A stretch of 64,000 nt of DNA, taken from assembly GCF_000330725.2 (NCBI RefSeq), contig NZ_AMZY02000013.1, positions 186,001-250,000 on the forward strand. The letters are read 5' to 3'. Numbering within the stretch: position 1 is the first letter of the stretch; the number at the start of each line of letters is the position of its first letter. Both the position numbers and the translations under genes were made by a program. This document shows positions 36,684 to 45,751 of the stretch, piece after piece. This DNA comes from Mariniradius saccharolyticus AK6 (GTDB lineage: Bacteria > Bacteroidota > Bacteroidia > Cytophagales > Cyclobacteriaceae). The notes beneath the pieces are model-generated. The model was not told the origin of the DNA and did not search any database. It worked only from the letters and a program-made list of their open reading frames with translations.

Positions 36684-37070
36684 ATGCAATTCATCAAAAA
36701 ATACCTTTCTCTCATTGTGTTGCTGATTTCCGTCGTGACAATTCTGTCGGGATTGACCCAGGTAGTCGCCCCGGGGTTTGTGCTCGGCGTGATTGGTGCG
36801 GAGGTCAATGCGACTTCCGCTCATTTCTTCGGTATTGTTGGGATGTTCATGGCCCTGTTTGGAGCGTTAATGGTACACAATATCTATGCGGTCCAGACGA
36901 GTCCAGTGACGGTTTTTTGGTGTGGAATACAGAAGTTGGGAGCCTTTGTTGCCGTGAGCCTTGGGGTTTTCAACGGGGTCTTTTCCGTATTGGCAATGGG
37001 AGTGGCCATTTTTGACCTGTTTTCTGCTGGGATTTTCTTTTTCTTCATCAAGACGATCAAGGATACATGA
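36684..37070 (+). CDS. Small membrane protein of the eight-gene operon
   Basis: A 128-residue protein with four membrane helices and hardly any loops (MQFIKKYLSLIVLLISVVTI at the start). I start at ATG 36684 because the frame from 36654 begins inside a polar leader. The region NATSAHFFGIVGMFMALFGA resembles DUF4345-like small membrane proteins. Its stop overlaps the next start by four bases. No function is known. Confidence 0.7.
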   Translation: MQFIKKYLSLIVLLISVVTILSGLTQVVAPGFVLGVIGAEVNATSAHFFGIVGMFMALFGALMVHNIYAVQTSPVTVFWCGIQKLGAFVAVSLGVFNGVFSVLAMGVAIFDLFSAGIFFFFIKTIKDT

Positions 37071-37492
37071 TTCGCCTCGCCCATTTTTTCTTCTATACAT
37101 ATGTCGGGCTGGTGATTTTGGCTGGGTTTTGGGGTGCGTTTGTGAATCCCGTTTGGGACATGAAGGTTATGTTTTCTATCGATCTGGGACAGCTTTCACC
37201 GGACTCTGCCATCAATCTGATGAGCCAATACCGATTCTTGCGGGCTTTGGAACTCGGTTTTGGAATCGTTTCCATCTTATTTGTTGGCAGGATTTTTTCG
37301 GAGGAAAGCTATTGGAGGCTTTTTCTTATGGTCATGGGCCTTGGCGTTTTGGCAAGGGTGTTTTCCTGGTGCTTCGACGGCAATCCCAATCTCTTGACAA
37401 AGTTCTTCCTGTTTTATGAGGCTATTGGTTGGCTGATTATCTGGAAGGCGGGCTTGAACAAAATTCAAAAAACGGCATCCGATGGAAACTGA
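37067..37492 (+). CDS. Small membrane protein of the eight-gene operon (DUF4345-like)
   Basis: A 141-residue protein with four membrane helices. It carries NLMSQYRFLRALELGFGIVS between helices 1 and 2, the place and pattern where DUF4345 proteins have their conserved N-x-x-R segment. It overlaps its upstream neighbour by four bases and the patatin gene by eleven. With the two preceding genes it gives three small four-helix proteins in a row, possibly a hetero-oligomeric membrane unit. Confidence 0.7.
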   Translation: MIRLAHFFFYTYVGLVILAGFWGAFVNPVWDMKVMFSIDLGQLSPDSAINLMSQYRFLRALELGFGIVSILFVGRIFSEESYWRLFLMVMGLGVLARVFSWCFDGNPNLLTKFFLFYEAIGWLIIWKAGLNKIQKTASDGN

Positions 37493-38894
37493 AATCCCAA
37501 GCCCGAAAAAGTCCCTCGTCCTTGCGGGTGGAGGCATGCGTGTCGCCTACCAAGCTGGCGTAGTCTTGGCCTTGGAGGAAGCTGGATTGCGGTTTGACCA
37601 TGTTGACGGCACTTCGGGTGGCATCTTCAATACCGCAATGCTGGCAAGCGGTCTCCGTGCAAAGCAGATGGCTGGCAACTGGAGGACACTCAAGTTGTCC
37701 GGTTTTGTTTCTTTCACCCGCTTCCGAAATTATCTCAATCCTTTCAAAATCAATGGATTTGCCGATGCAGATGGTATCAAGAACAAAGTGTTTCCGCATC
37801 TCGGTATCAACATTTCCAAGATAAACGCCAACACTGATTTTCAGGCAAGTTTCAATGTGTGCAATTTCCTGGAAAAGTCAGTCGAGGCGATCCCGGGAGA
37901 GATTGTAAAGCAGGACCATCTTTTAGCTGGAGTTTCCCTGCCGATCTTCATGCCTGCCTTGCAGATTGACGACACCTGGTACACGGATGCCGTGTGGATC
38001 AAGGACGCCAATCTGTTAGAGGCAGTGCGACAGGGCTCAACTGACATTTGGCTCGTATGGGCAATCGGCAATACGCCCACTTTTCTCCGAGGTTCCTTTT
38101 CCCAATACGTACACATGATCGAAATGAGCGCCAATGGCGGTCTTTTGGAGGAATACAAGCAAATCGAGCTGATAAAAAAACTTCGGAAGCTGGAAGGGGA
38201 CGACACGCCAATACGGCTGTTTGTGATCAAGTCAAGGATTCCGCTTCTGCTGGATCCTGATTTCTTTTTCAATAAAATCAATGCACGTGAACTTATCAAT
38301 ATCGGCTATTCCAACGCCAAAGACTACCTGAAAGCGGTACCCGAGGGTGGTGAAGTTTTGGATGAATCGTTGACAAAAAACAGAGAGCCAAATTACATCC
38401 TGAGCTTTAGAAGTTGTTTTTCAGGCAGCATCAAAATGGAAAACGAAACCGTTGGCGTAGGATTCCACCTCTATTTCAGGTTTTGCGAGTTTGGTGCAAG
38501 CCATGTTTTGGAAATCTATTCAAGCCTGGAAGACCGAAAAAAAGGGGAGGAGCAGCCCTGTTTTTCACATACTTTTTCCAAAACCAAATCTGCATTCCAA
38601 ACCAAGTTGGTGATTCGTGGAAAAGTAATTAGAGGAGTAGAGCTGCTGGATTTCGATGCAGAAACAACCATGACCAATCCCATAGAATTGCTTTTGGGAT
38701 TGAATTTCAAGCGTTTAAATTTCAAATTAAGGCGGGAAAATGATAAATTGATTGGGCAAGGAATCCTGACCCAAAGCATGAAGGATAGGATAGGGGCCAT
38801 GTTTTATGCTCAAGTAAAGAGCATTTTTCCCCAAAGAATCGGTATCAAAAAGAAAATCAAATTGATCGAAAAATTTATAGCCCATGAAATTTGA
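37482..38894 (+). CDS. Patatin-like phospholipase
   Basis: A 470-residue protein. Residues ~10-290 form a patatin domain: LVLAGGGMRVAYQAGVV (oxyanion loop), HVDGTSGGIFN with nucleophile Ser45, and YTDAVWIKDAN with Asp169 in place of the usual DGG/DGA. The C-terminal ~150 residues do not look like patatin and may bind lipid or membrane (LYFRFCEFGASHVLEIYSS, then LGLNFKRLNFKLRRENDKL). No signal peptide, so it acts from the cytoplasmic side. Start and end overlap both neighbours by 11 bases. Expected activity is acyl release from phospholipids or sterol esters. Confidence 0.87.
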   Translation: METEIPSPKKSLVLAGGGMRVAYQAGVVLALEEAGLRFDHVDGTSGGIFNTAMLASGLRAKQMAGNWRTLKLSGFVSFTRFRNYLNPFKINGFADADGIKNKVFPHLGINISKINANTDFQASFNVCNFLEKSVEAIPGEIVKQDHLLAGVSLPIFMPALQIDDTWYTDAVWIKDANLLEAVRQGSTDIWLVWAIGNTPTFLRGSFSQYVHMIEMSANGGLLEEYKQIELIKKLRKLEGDDTPIRLFVIKSRIPLLLDPDFFFNKINARELINIGYSNAKDYLKAVPEGGEVLDESLTKNREPNYILSFRSCFSGSIKMENETVGVGFHLYFRFCEFGASHVLEIYSSLEDRKKGEEQPCFSHTFSKTKSAFQTKLVIRGKVIRGVELLDFDAETTMTNPIELLLGLNFKRLNFKLRRENDKLIGQGILTQSMKDRIGAMFYAQVKSIFPQRIGIKKKIKLIEKFIAHEI

Positions 38895-40605
38895 AAGAAA
38901 ACCCATGGTGGACTGGTACGACCCCAAGCAATTGGCGGCAACCGGCGTCAAGACTGTAGTATCCACCGTTTTTGGAAATTTTGCCGATCGCAGGGAGATG
39001 CAGGCAGCCTTGGATCCGGGAAAGGCCTATTATGATTTTTCGGATAGGGGTGATTTTTGGCTGGATTTCATCTCCGATTTGGGTGACGGATTCAATCCCA
39101 CATTCACTTTGGCCCATTTGCTGGCCCAAGAAAAACTCGTGGTGGATGGTAATGTGACGAAAAGGGGAAACATCTTGGTCATGGGCGGGGATCAAGTTTA
39201 CCCTACTCCCGAAATGGATGAATACAGGAACCGCTTGCAGGGGCCATATCATGCAGCTTTTCCCAAGAAAAGCGATGACAAGGATCCACCAAGCCTTTTT
39301 GTTATTCCTGGAAACCATGATTGGTACGACGGATTGACAAATTTCCTGAAAATCTTCTGCCAAGGCAGGTCTCTCGGCAATTGGAGAACAGAGCAGACGA
39401 GAAGTTATTTCGCCATCAAGTTGCCACACCGATACTGGCTGCTGGGTATCGATATTCAGCTCAATTCGGACATCGATGTGCCACAGCTGAAGTATTTCCA
39501 GAATGTCGCAGCGCACCCAGATATGCAGCCTGGAGACAAAGTGATCTTGGCTACTGCTGAACCAGCCTGGGTATATGAGTCATTTGATGAAAAAAACAGC
39601 TCCAACAAGCGCTTGAAATTCTTCGTCGACCGCATCATCCGCGGTGCCAAGGACGATCCAGATGATCCCACAGGATTTTACAATGGGAAAAATAAGGACA
39701 TCCAAATCACCACCATCATCACGGGGGATTTGCACCATTATTCGAGGTACTTGGAAACATTGCCGGATGGCAACGAACGTCAACTGATCACGGCTGGGGG
39801 TGGAGGGGCATTCATGCATACGACCCATAGCCTAAAGCCTGAGATCAAAAAGTCGGAAGGCTTTGATGCGAGGTTCAAAGCCTCGTTTCCAAGTAAATCC
39901 GATTCACTCAACCAAAACACAAAGAACCTGCTATTCTTTTGGTACGGACCATGGATGGTCCTGATTTTGGGCTTGGTGCATGCGCTGACCTTTTACTTTC
40001 TTAAAGTAAGCCCAGCGGGTACCAATCGATCATTAAGTCCTCCGGGTTTTGTGTTCGCAGACCTATGGGACGTAATTGGGATGTCGATCACCACGCCAAT
40101 GGTCCTGATTTTTCACTTGCTGTTTGCTGTGGGAATTTGGCAGTTTGCGGATGTCAAATCGGGAAACCATAAAAAGCTCAACAGTCTGGTCGGTCTGCTG
40201 CATGGATTAGGCCATGTGCTGATATTCAATTTGCTCGTGGTCAAGCTGCCCGATTGGAACAAAAGCCTTTTTGGCATAGAGGAGCTCTCCGGTTATCTGT
40301 TTTTCGCAGAAATGCTGATTTTGGGCGGTTTGCTCAGCGGGATACTTTTTGGGATTTATTTATGGTTCTGTTCCCGAATTCTAGGAAACCACATCACAGA
40401 AGCCTCTTCTTCATTCAAAGGGGAAGATTTCAAGAATTTTATCCGTTTTAATATTTCGGACAACGGAGTCACTATCTATCCGGTCGGCATCCGGAAAGTC
40501 GTCAAAAACTGGAAAAATGCCGGGACTGACGAGGACCCAAGATTTGAGGGCGACGAGCCAAAAGTAGAACTGATCGAAAAACCCATATTTATACCCAACA
40601 CATGA
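38884..40605 (+). CDS. Membrane-attached metallophosphoesterase
   Basis: A 573-residue protein. Residues ~50-330 form a calcineurin-like phosphoesterase with the metal motifs SDLGDGF (64-70), MGGDQVYP (100-107), GNHDWYDG (143-150) and TGDLHHYSR near 280. Four or more hydrophobic helices occupy about 355-500 (WYGPWMVLILGLVHALTFYF first). A soluble tail follows. No signal peptide precedes the catalytic domain, so it faces the cytoplasm. The insertion of long loops between motifs is typical for phosphoesterases of lipid or phospholipid head groups. It overlaps the patatin gene by 11 bases and the GMC gene by 4. Confidence 0.87.
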   Translation: MKFERKPMVDWYDPKQLAATGVKTVVSTVFGNFADRREMQAALDPGKAYYDFSDRGDFWLDFISDLGDGFNPTFTLAHLLAQEKLVVDGNVTKRGNILVMGGDQVYPTPEMDEYRNRLQGPYHAAFPKKSDDKDPPSLFVIPGNHDWYDGLTNFLKIFCQGRSLGNWRTEQTRSYFAIKLPHRYWLLGIDIQLNSDIDVPQLKYFQNVAAHPDMQPGDKVILATAEPAWVYESFDEKNSSNKRLKFFVDRIIRGAKDDPDDPTGFYNGKNKDIQITTIITGDLHHYSRYLETLPDGNERQLITAGGGGAFMHTTHSLKPEIKKSEGFDARFKASFPSKSDSLNQNTKNLLFFWYGPWMVLILGLVHALTFYFLKVSPAGTNRSLSPPGFVFADLWDVIGMSITTPMVLIFHLLFAVGIWQFADVKSGNHKKLNSLVGLLHGLGHVLIFNLLVVKLPDWNKSLFGIEELSGYLFFAEMLILGGLLSGILFGIYLWFCSRILGNHITEASSSFKGEDFKNFIRFNISDNGVTIYPVGIRKVVKNWKNAGTDEDPRFEGDEPKVELIEKPIFIPNT

Positions 40606-42947
40606 AAAGACTATCAAAACCACTTTCAGACCTGAAAAAGCGCTACGATTTTGTGGTGGTGGGTTCAGGTTATGGGGGCAGTATCGCTGCATCCAGAATG
40701 GCCCGCTTGGGCAAGTCCGTGTGCCTTTTGGAGCGGGGAAAAGAATTTCTCCCAGGACAATTTCCCAGTACGCTGAAAGATGCAGCGGCTGAAATGAGCT
40801 TTCACAAAGGGAAAAAGGAATCCAAAAACAATGGTTTATATGAATTCACGCTTGGTGACGGGATCAACGTGTTCAAAGGCTGCGGTCTGGGGGGAACCTC
40901 GCTTATAAATGCCAATGTGTCCATCAAGCCAGAACCAAGGGTGATGGAAATGCCCGAATGGCCGAACGCCATCCGACAGGATTTGGCTTCTTTCGATGAA
41001 GGGCTAGATCGAGCCTGGAAAATGCTCCGTCCAAATCCCTACCCTGAAAACAAAAACGGGTATCCTGTTCTGAAAAAGACCAATGCCATGCGCAAATCAG
41101 CAAAGCATATGGCCGAAGAGTTCAGGCTGTTGGACATCAATGTCTCTTTTGAAGACAAGCTGGACAACGAGGTCGGGATTGCCCAGCCCAAATGCACCAA
41201 CTGCGGAGATTGCGTCACAGGCTGCAACGTCGGGGCCAAAAACACCACGGCCATGAACTACCTTCCTGACGCCTTCAATCATGGTGCTGAGATCTTCACC
41301 GAAGTGGATGTCAGGTATGTGGAGAAGACTGCCCACGGTTGGAAAGTCAATTTTCAGCCCGCCAATACGGGCAGGGAAGTATTCAAAGCGGCGGATATGT
41401 TCGTATTTGCCGACAATGTGATTCTGAGCGCGGGATCTTTGGGTTCGACCGAAATTCTTTTCCGTTCAGCAAAAAATGGCCTTTCCCTCTCTGATAGGCT
41501 AGGGAAGCGGTTTACGGGTAACGGAGATGTGCTTGGTTTTGGATACAACAATAACGAGCCGATCAATGGCATAGGACTCGGGAAAAAGGCGACCAGCGAA
41601 GTAGCCGATGTAGGTCCCTGCATTACCTCCGTGATCGACATGCGCAAGCGCGCCAACCTGGAAGATGGAATGACGTTGGAAGAGGGCACCGCGCCGGGTC
41701 CGATCCGGGGGATTTTGCCAGGCATGTTGGCGGCCGCATCCAGATTGGTTGGCAAAGACACAGATCGGGGCTGGGGAGATCGTTTTCGTGAGCGAATCCG
41801 GGAAATCACCAGTTTTTTCAGGGGCCCATTTTATGGCGCGGTGAATCATACCCAAATCTACCTCGTGATGACCCACGATGATGGAAATGGCGAAATGACC
41901 TTCGACAATGATACGCTCCAAGTCAAGTGGAAAGGTGTCGGTAAACAGGAGATTTTTAACAAAGTTTCTGGAAAACTCTACAGCGCGACGGAGGCGCTCG
42001 GCGGTACAAAAATTCCAAATCCGACTTGGAACAAGGCGATGGATTACGACTTGGTTACCGTGCATCCACTGGGCGGCTGTGGGATGGCGGACAGTGCAGA
42101 GACTGGAGTGGTCGACCACAAGGGGCAGGTTTTTTCAGGAAAAACAGGCACCAATTTGCACGATGGACTTTATGTGCTGGACGGCGCAATTCTACCAAGA
42201 CCAGTAGGAACCAATCCTTTGTTGACGATTTCCGCACTATCGGAACGTGCCTGCAAACTGATCGCCGAGCAGCATCATGCGGTACTCGATTATGGATTCC
42301 CTGCCCGAAAGGAGAAAGATCAGGCTCCTGAGACCAAACCCGGCGTGCAGTTTACGGAAACGATGAAGGGATATTTTTCCATGAACGAACAGGAGGATTT
42401 CGGGAAGGGATTTGATTTGGGAAAAAAGGAAAACTCACCTTTTGAGTTTACGCTCACCATCAGGTCCGAAGATGTGGCAAGCTTGGTCAATGTGCCAACG
42501 CACCAAGCAGGTATGTTTGGGAGTATGACTGCCCCGGCGCTTTCCGCCGCACCGATGACGGCATTGGAAGGCACTTTCAATCTTTTCATTGCCGATCAGA
42601 ATTCGCCCGACAAAAAGAAAATGGACTACAATGCGACGCTTGTCAGCCAAGAAGGGAAGACCTACTATTTCCAAGGCTTTAAGGATGTCGACAACAACAA
42701 AGGCATCGATGTCTGGAAAGATACAACCACGCTTTTTATCACTATCCAGAAAGAAAACGCCAAAGGTCCGGTCATTGGAAAAGGAAAACTGATCATCGAG
42801 CCGGCTGATTTTGCCAAGCAAATCACCACGATGAAGGCGCTCAACTGCGATAGCAAAGTCGAGGAAATACAAGCGCTTACCTCCTTCGGCAAGTTCTTTG
42901 CCGGTAACGTGTTTGAAACCTATTTCAAAAACCGGGGAAAAGATTAA
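40602..42947 (+). CDS. GMC-family oxidoreductase with cysteine cluster (cholesterol-oxidase-like)
   Basis: A 781-residue flavoprotein. The FAD motif VVVGSGYGGSIAASRMA (18-34) opens the GMC fold; CGLGGTSLINANV is the second GMC block; PKCTNCGDCVTGCNVGAKNT carries Cys198, Cys201, Cys204 and Cys208 in a ferredoxin-like spacing; HPLGGCGM (from His488) and the terminal GTNPLLTISALSERA follow. From ~575 to the end is an extra beta-rich domain found in cholesterol-oxidase-like proteins. It probably oxidises a sterol-like or other lipid alcohol. The cysteine motif suggests a 4Fe-4S cluster or electron relay. It ends the operon and is only 12 bases from the facing gene. Confidence 0.87.
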   Translation: MKRLSKPLSDLKKRYDFVVVGSGYGGSIAASRMARLGKSVCLLERGKEFLPGQFPSTLKDAAAEMSFHKGKKESKNNGLYEFTLGDGINVFKGCGLGGTSLINANVSIKPEPRVMEMPEWPNAIRQDLASFDEGLDRAWKMLRPNPYPENKNGYPVLKKTNAMRKSAKHMAEEFRLLDINVSFEDKLDNEVGIAQPKCTNCGDCVTGCNVGAKNTTAMNYLPDAFNHGAEIFTEVDVRYVEKTAHGWKVNFQPANTGREVFKAADMFVFADNVILSAGSLGSTEILFRSAKNGLSLSDRLGKRFTGNGDVLGFGYNNNEPINGIGLGKKATSEVADVGPCITSVIDMRKRANLEDGMTLEEGTAPGPIRGILPGMLAAASRLVGKDTDRGWGDRFRERIREITSFFRGPFYGAVNHTQIYLVMTHDDGNGEMTFDNDTLQVKWKGVGKQEIFNKVSGKLYSATEALGGTKIPNPTWNKAMDYDLVTVHPLGGCGMADSAETGVVDHKGQVFSGKTGTNLHDGLYVLDGAILPRPVGTNPLLTISALSERACKLIAEQHHAVLDYGFPARKEKDQAPETKPGVQFTETMKGYFSMNEQEDFGKGFDLGKKENSPFEFTLTIRSEDVASLVNVPTHQAGMFGSMTAPALSAAPMTALEGTFNLFIADQNSPDKKKMDYNATLVSQEGKTYYFQGFKDVDNNKGIDVWKDTTTLFITIQKENAKGPVIGKGKLIIEPADFAKQITTMKALNCDSKVEEIQALTSFGKFFAGNVFETYFKNRGKD

Positions 42948-42959
42948 GGATAAAATTCC

Positions 42960-45119
42960 CTAGAGTTTTTTCTTCAACCGGCTATACCAATCCGGCGGAT
43001 TCGTCCTCTCCTCGAGTTTGCCATTGATATAGCCGGTGAATTTTCTGAAGAGATTGCGGTTTTGATATTGCTGGTTTTGCTCCCCGATTTGGGTCAGATA
43101 ACGGTAGAGTTCGCTGCTTTGGGCCGAAATTGTAACCGTTTCAAGAGAATCCTTTTTGCCATCATCAAAGATGATCGTGTATCCAGCGTTGGACCTACTT
43201 TGTTGTGGTTGAATCTTCAAGCCACCCGATTGTTTGTAGGAAGCGGCCAATGTGGGATAGATCAATCGCTCATACCTTGCCGGAAAACCATATGCATAGG
43301 CTCCCGTATCGGGAACAATGTAAAAATAATCAAGGCTGTCTTTTTTGAATTCCGACTTCTTAACCCTGCGCAGGTCTTTGCTGGCGACCGCCGAATCAAG
43401 CAACTTCCTATCAAACTGGAAAGGATAAAAGACCGTCGTAAGCAATTCTCCGGCATTACCCCCTGAATCCAATACGTAATTCACCAACACAGAATCCACA
43501 CTGAATTGATGGATATTGATGACAGTAAGGGTGTCAAAAATCCGCGGATCACTACCTACTTGGCTCAGGCTATATTTTGATTGATGGATATCGCCACTCG
43601 CCAGGTTTCGCTTGGATAGACTTCTGATTGCGCTGTTGAATTGCTGGCTGTAGGACGCAAAATCCTCAAACCACAGGTGCATTTCCCATTCCTTTTCCTT
43701 CCAATTTCCGCTTTGGTCATGGTTAACAGTCAATGGCGCCTCCCTTCTCCAGACTTCTTGCAACAAGGTAAGCTCACTTGGATCAATGGTGCCGTCCCCG
43801 GCGATATTCAAGATCTGATAGGAAAAATAATTGAACGGTTCTCCCAAATCGTATACAGTCAGCTTTTTGAGCCTGTTGATGCCGAATTTCAGTTGGGAGG
43901 CGAGTAGCGTAATTGAGTTTTTTGTCCGCGAATCTTGGATAGGCAAGTTTCTGAGACTATCGAGCTGCCTGATTTTCTGTTGGTAAATGGAATCAAATAG
44001 CGAAAGCTCTCCCAGGCTGACAATGCTGTCTTTTTCGATCTCGTGTACCTGTTGGACAAATGGGTCATGGTGAAATACGACCTTTTTGATTTCCTGCCCA
44101 ATCAAGAGCGTGAACAGGTTTTTGAGGGTTTCTTCTCCCTGTTTTTCTGCGTTTTGAAGGATGTTTGCGCGGTTGGCGAAGTCCTTCAGTTTTCTGACGC
44201 AGTACTCTTTGACCTTTTTGGCATCTTCAAAGTCGATCCTGCCGTTGACATCCAGAATCTCAAAGCCAGGTACTCCCTTTTCTGGAATAAACCAAGGATT
44301 GATATCTGCATTCAAAACCGTCGGGGCAAGGCCCATGATGTGGATTTCCTGTTGATCAGGGTAATAGACCAAAGCCGAAGGATCCAAATCGGTGAAGTCG
44401 AACCCTGCTTTCACCCAACCGCGACCTACCATCGCGATCTTCCGCCGCAGTTCTTTTTTTGTAAATTCCTTCTTCTTGGTGTCATAGTAAAAGGCCATGA
44501 AGTTGCCCGGCAACGCTGATCCTTTGGCCAGATTCGCCTCATATATCGCCATTAGTGCTTGGTCCTGGGTTTTCGGATCGAAATCAAAGTTTCTCTTGTC
44601 CAGCTTTTCCGTGGCGCTTCGGTACCAATATTCCAAAACCTCCAAAAACATCGGTTCCGCTTCCAAATCTTCCAAATAACCGAGATAATCCATTTTTTCC
44701 CGGATGTTGTTCCGATCCACATCCTGCCGTACGATCCTGCGCCGTTGTCGCCGATCCATGTCAGTGTAGTTGAGGACAAATTGCTCGCGCTCGGCTGTAG
44801 ATTTTTCCTCAAACTTCCTCAGATTATCTATGGCGGCGACCAAGTCTGAGAATACCGCTTTGGCCCTTTCTTGGACGTTTTCATCTTCAATAAATTCCAT
44901 TCTAGCCTCTTCGAGCGAAGAAATGACTTCACCGTAGTATTCCGCCGTCACCAATTGGCCGATACTTCGGATCTCAGTTACCATGTTTGCCGTATCGAGA
45001 AGCTTTGCTTTTCCTCCAAAAATCCCAAATGGGTTCCAAATAAATAAAGCCACAATGACCACCAAGACGATGATCACGTCCAATATGAACTTCCAGTTTT
45101 TGAGAAATGAAAATATCAT
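42960..45119 (-). CDS. DUF4230-containing membrane-anchored protein (719 aa)
   Basis: A 719-residue protein with one N-terminal membrane helix (residues ~12-30, FILDVIIVLVVIVALFIW) and a large extracytoplasmic part. Residues ~40-350 contain a DUF4230 region: TANMVTEIRSIGQLVTAEYY, then GRGWVKAGFDFTDLDPSALV and IHIMGLAPTVLNADINP, interrupted by a charged helical insertion (about 95-235). The remaining half is unassigned, with acidic and helical parts. Last of a four-gene operon; overlaps its upstream neighbour by four bases. DUF4230 proteins are of unknown function. I infer a structural or regulatory role around peptidoglycan because of its partners. Confidence 0.78.
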   Translation of the reverse strand: MIFSFLKNWKFILDVIIVLVVIVALFIWNPFGIFGGKAKLLDTANMVTEIRSIGQLVTAEYYGEVISSLEEARMEFIEDENVQERAKAVFSDLVAAIDNLRKFEEKSTAEREQFVLNYTDMDRRQRRRIVRQDVDRNNIREKMDYLGYLEDLEAEPMFLEVLEYWYRSATEKLDKRNFDFDPKTQDQALMAIYEANLAKGSALPGNFMAFYYDTKKKEFTKKELRRKIAMVGRGWVKAGFDFTDLDPSALVYYPDQQEIHIMGLAPTVLNADINPWFIPEKGVPGFEILDVNGRIDFEDAKKVKEYCVRKLKDFANRANILQNAEKQGEETLKNLFTLLIGQEIKKVVFHHDPFVQQVHEIEKDSIVSLGELSLFDSIYQQKIRQLDSLRNLPIQDSRTKNSITLLASQLKFGINRLKKLTVYDLGEPFNYFSYQILNIAGDGTIDPSELTLLQEVWRREAPLTVNHDQSGNWKEKEWEMHLWFEDFASYSQQFNSAIRSLSKRNLASGDIHQSKYSLSQVGSDPRIFDTLTVINIHQFSVDSVLVNYVLDSGGNAGELLTTVFYPFQFDRKLLDSAVASKDLRRVKKSEFKKDSLDYFYIVPDTGAYAYGFPARYERLIYPTLAASYKQSGGLKIQPQQSRSNAGYTIIFDDGKKDSLETVTISAQSSELYRYLTQIGEQNQQYQNRNLFRKFTGYINGKLEERTNPPDWYSRLKKKL

Positions 45120-45751
45120 GGCGTAGTGGCTAGCGAATCCGGTGCGGCGAGGAGGTTGACTTTGGAAAGTATGAGCGCATCACTTTCGAAGGTGATGTAG
45201 ATTTCGTCGTATCCCAACGTCGAAAGCAATACCCGAAACAATTGTCTGGTATTGTTTTGGGAAGTCTTGACAATGCCCATGTACTGTAGATTGTCCCGAA
45301 TGTCCAGTTCGGCATCGCGGAAGAACTGTTCCTGATCACGGACGTTGATCCGGTTGAGGAAAACCTTAGGGTCGGATATCGTTGAGTCAGCGACAAAGCT
45401 TGAAGGTGGATAGGAGAAATTGATCACCTCAATCGGAGGGAGGCGGAGAAAAATCTTACTCCCATCTATCCTGACGTCATTTTCTTTGATCTTATTCAGG
45501 TCAATCCCTGTTTTGATTTTGGCTTGGGAGTAGGCCATGAAGGTGGCTTCGCTGACTTTGATGAAGGCGAGTCTTTTTGTCTTCGTACCAAAAACGATCT
45601 TGTCCACCACAAACTCAGTTGTAGCCAAATCCGCCGCGTTCTGAATTTTTCCCACTACAAGGGCCCGATCGTCTTTCTTGCAGGATGCAAACAGGAGGTT
45701 GATTCCCAAGAAAAAGACGCTTAACCTCCGGCTGTCTATGAGTGTGTTCAT
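45116..45751 (-). CDS. DUF4230-containing lipoprotein
   Basis: A 211-residue lipoprotein. The signal ends in INLLFASC, with Cys24 followed by KKDD, which fits the Lys-acidic surface-export pattern (X-K-[DE]2) described for Bacteroidota lipoproteins. The mature part matches DUF4230: VVGKIQNAADLATTEFVVDK, IKTGIDLNKIKENDVRIDGS and LPPIEVINFSYPPSSF. It is shorter than its operon partner and lacks the insertion. Overlaps both neighbours by four bases. Two DUF4230 proteins encoded in tandem suggest that they interact. Confidence 0.8.
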   Translation of the reverse strand: MNTLIDSRRLSVFFLGINLLFASCKKDDRALVVGKIQNAADLATTEFVVDKIVFGTKTKRLAFIKVSEATFMAYSQAKIKTGIDLNKIKENDVRIDGSKIFLRLPPIEVINFSYPPSSFVADSTISDPKVFLNRINVRDQEQFFRDAELDIRDNLQYMGIVKTSQNNTRQLFRVLLSTLGYDEIYITFESDALILSKVNLLAAPDSLATTP

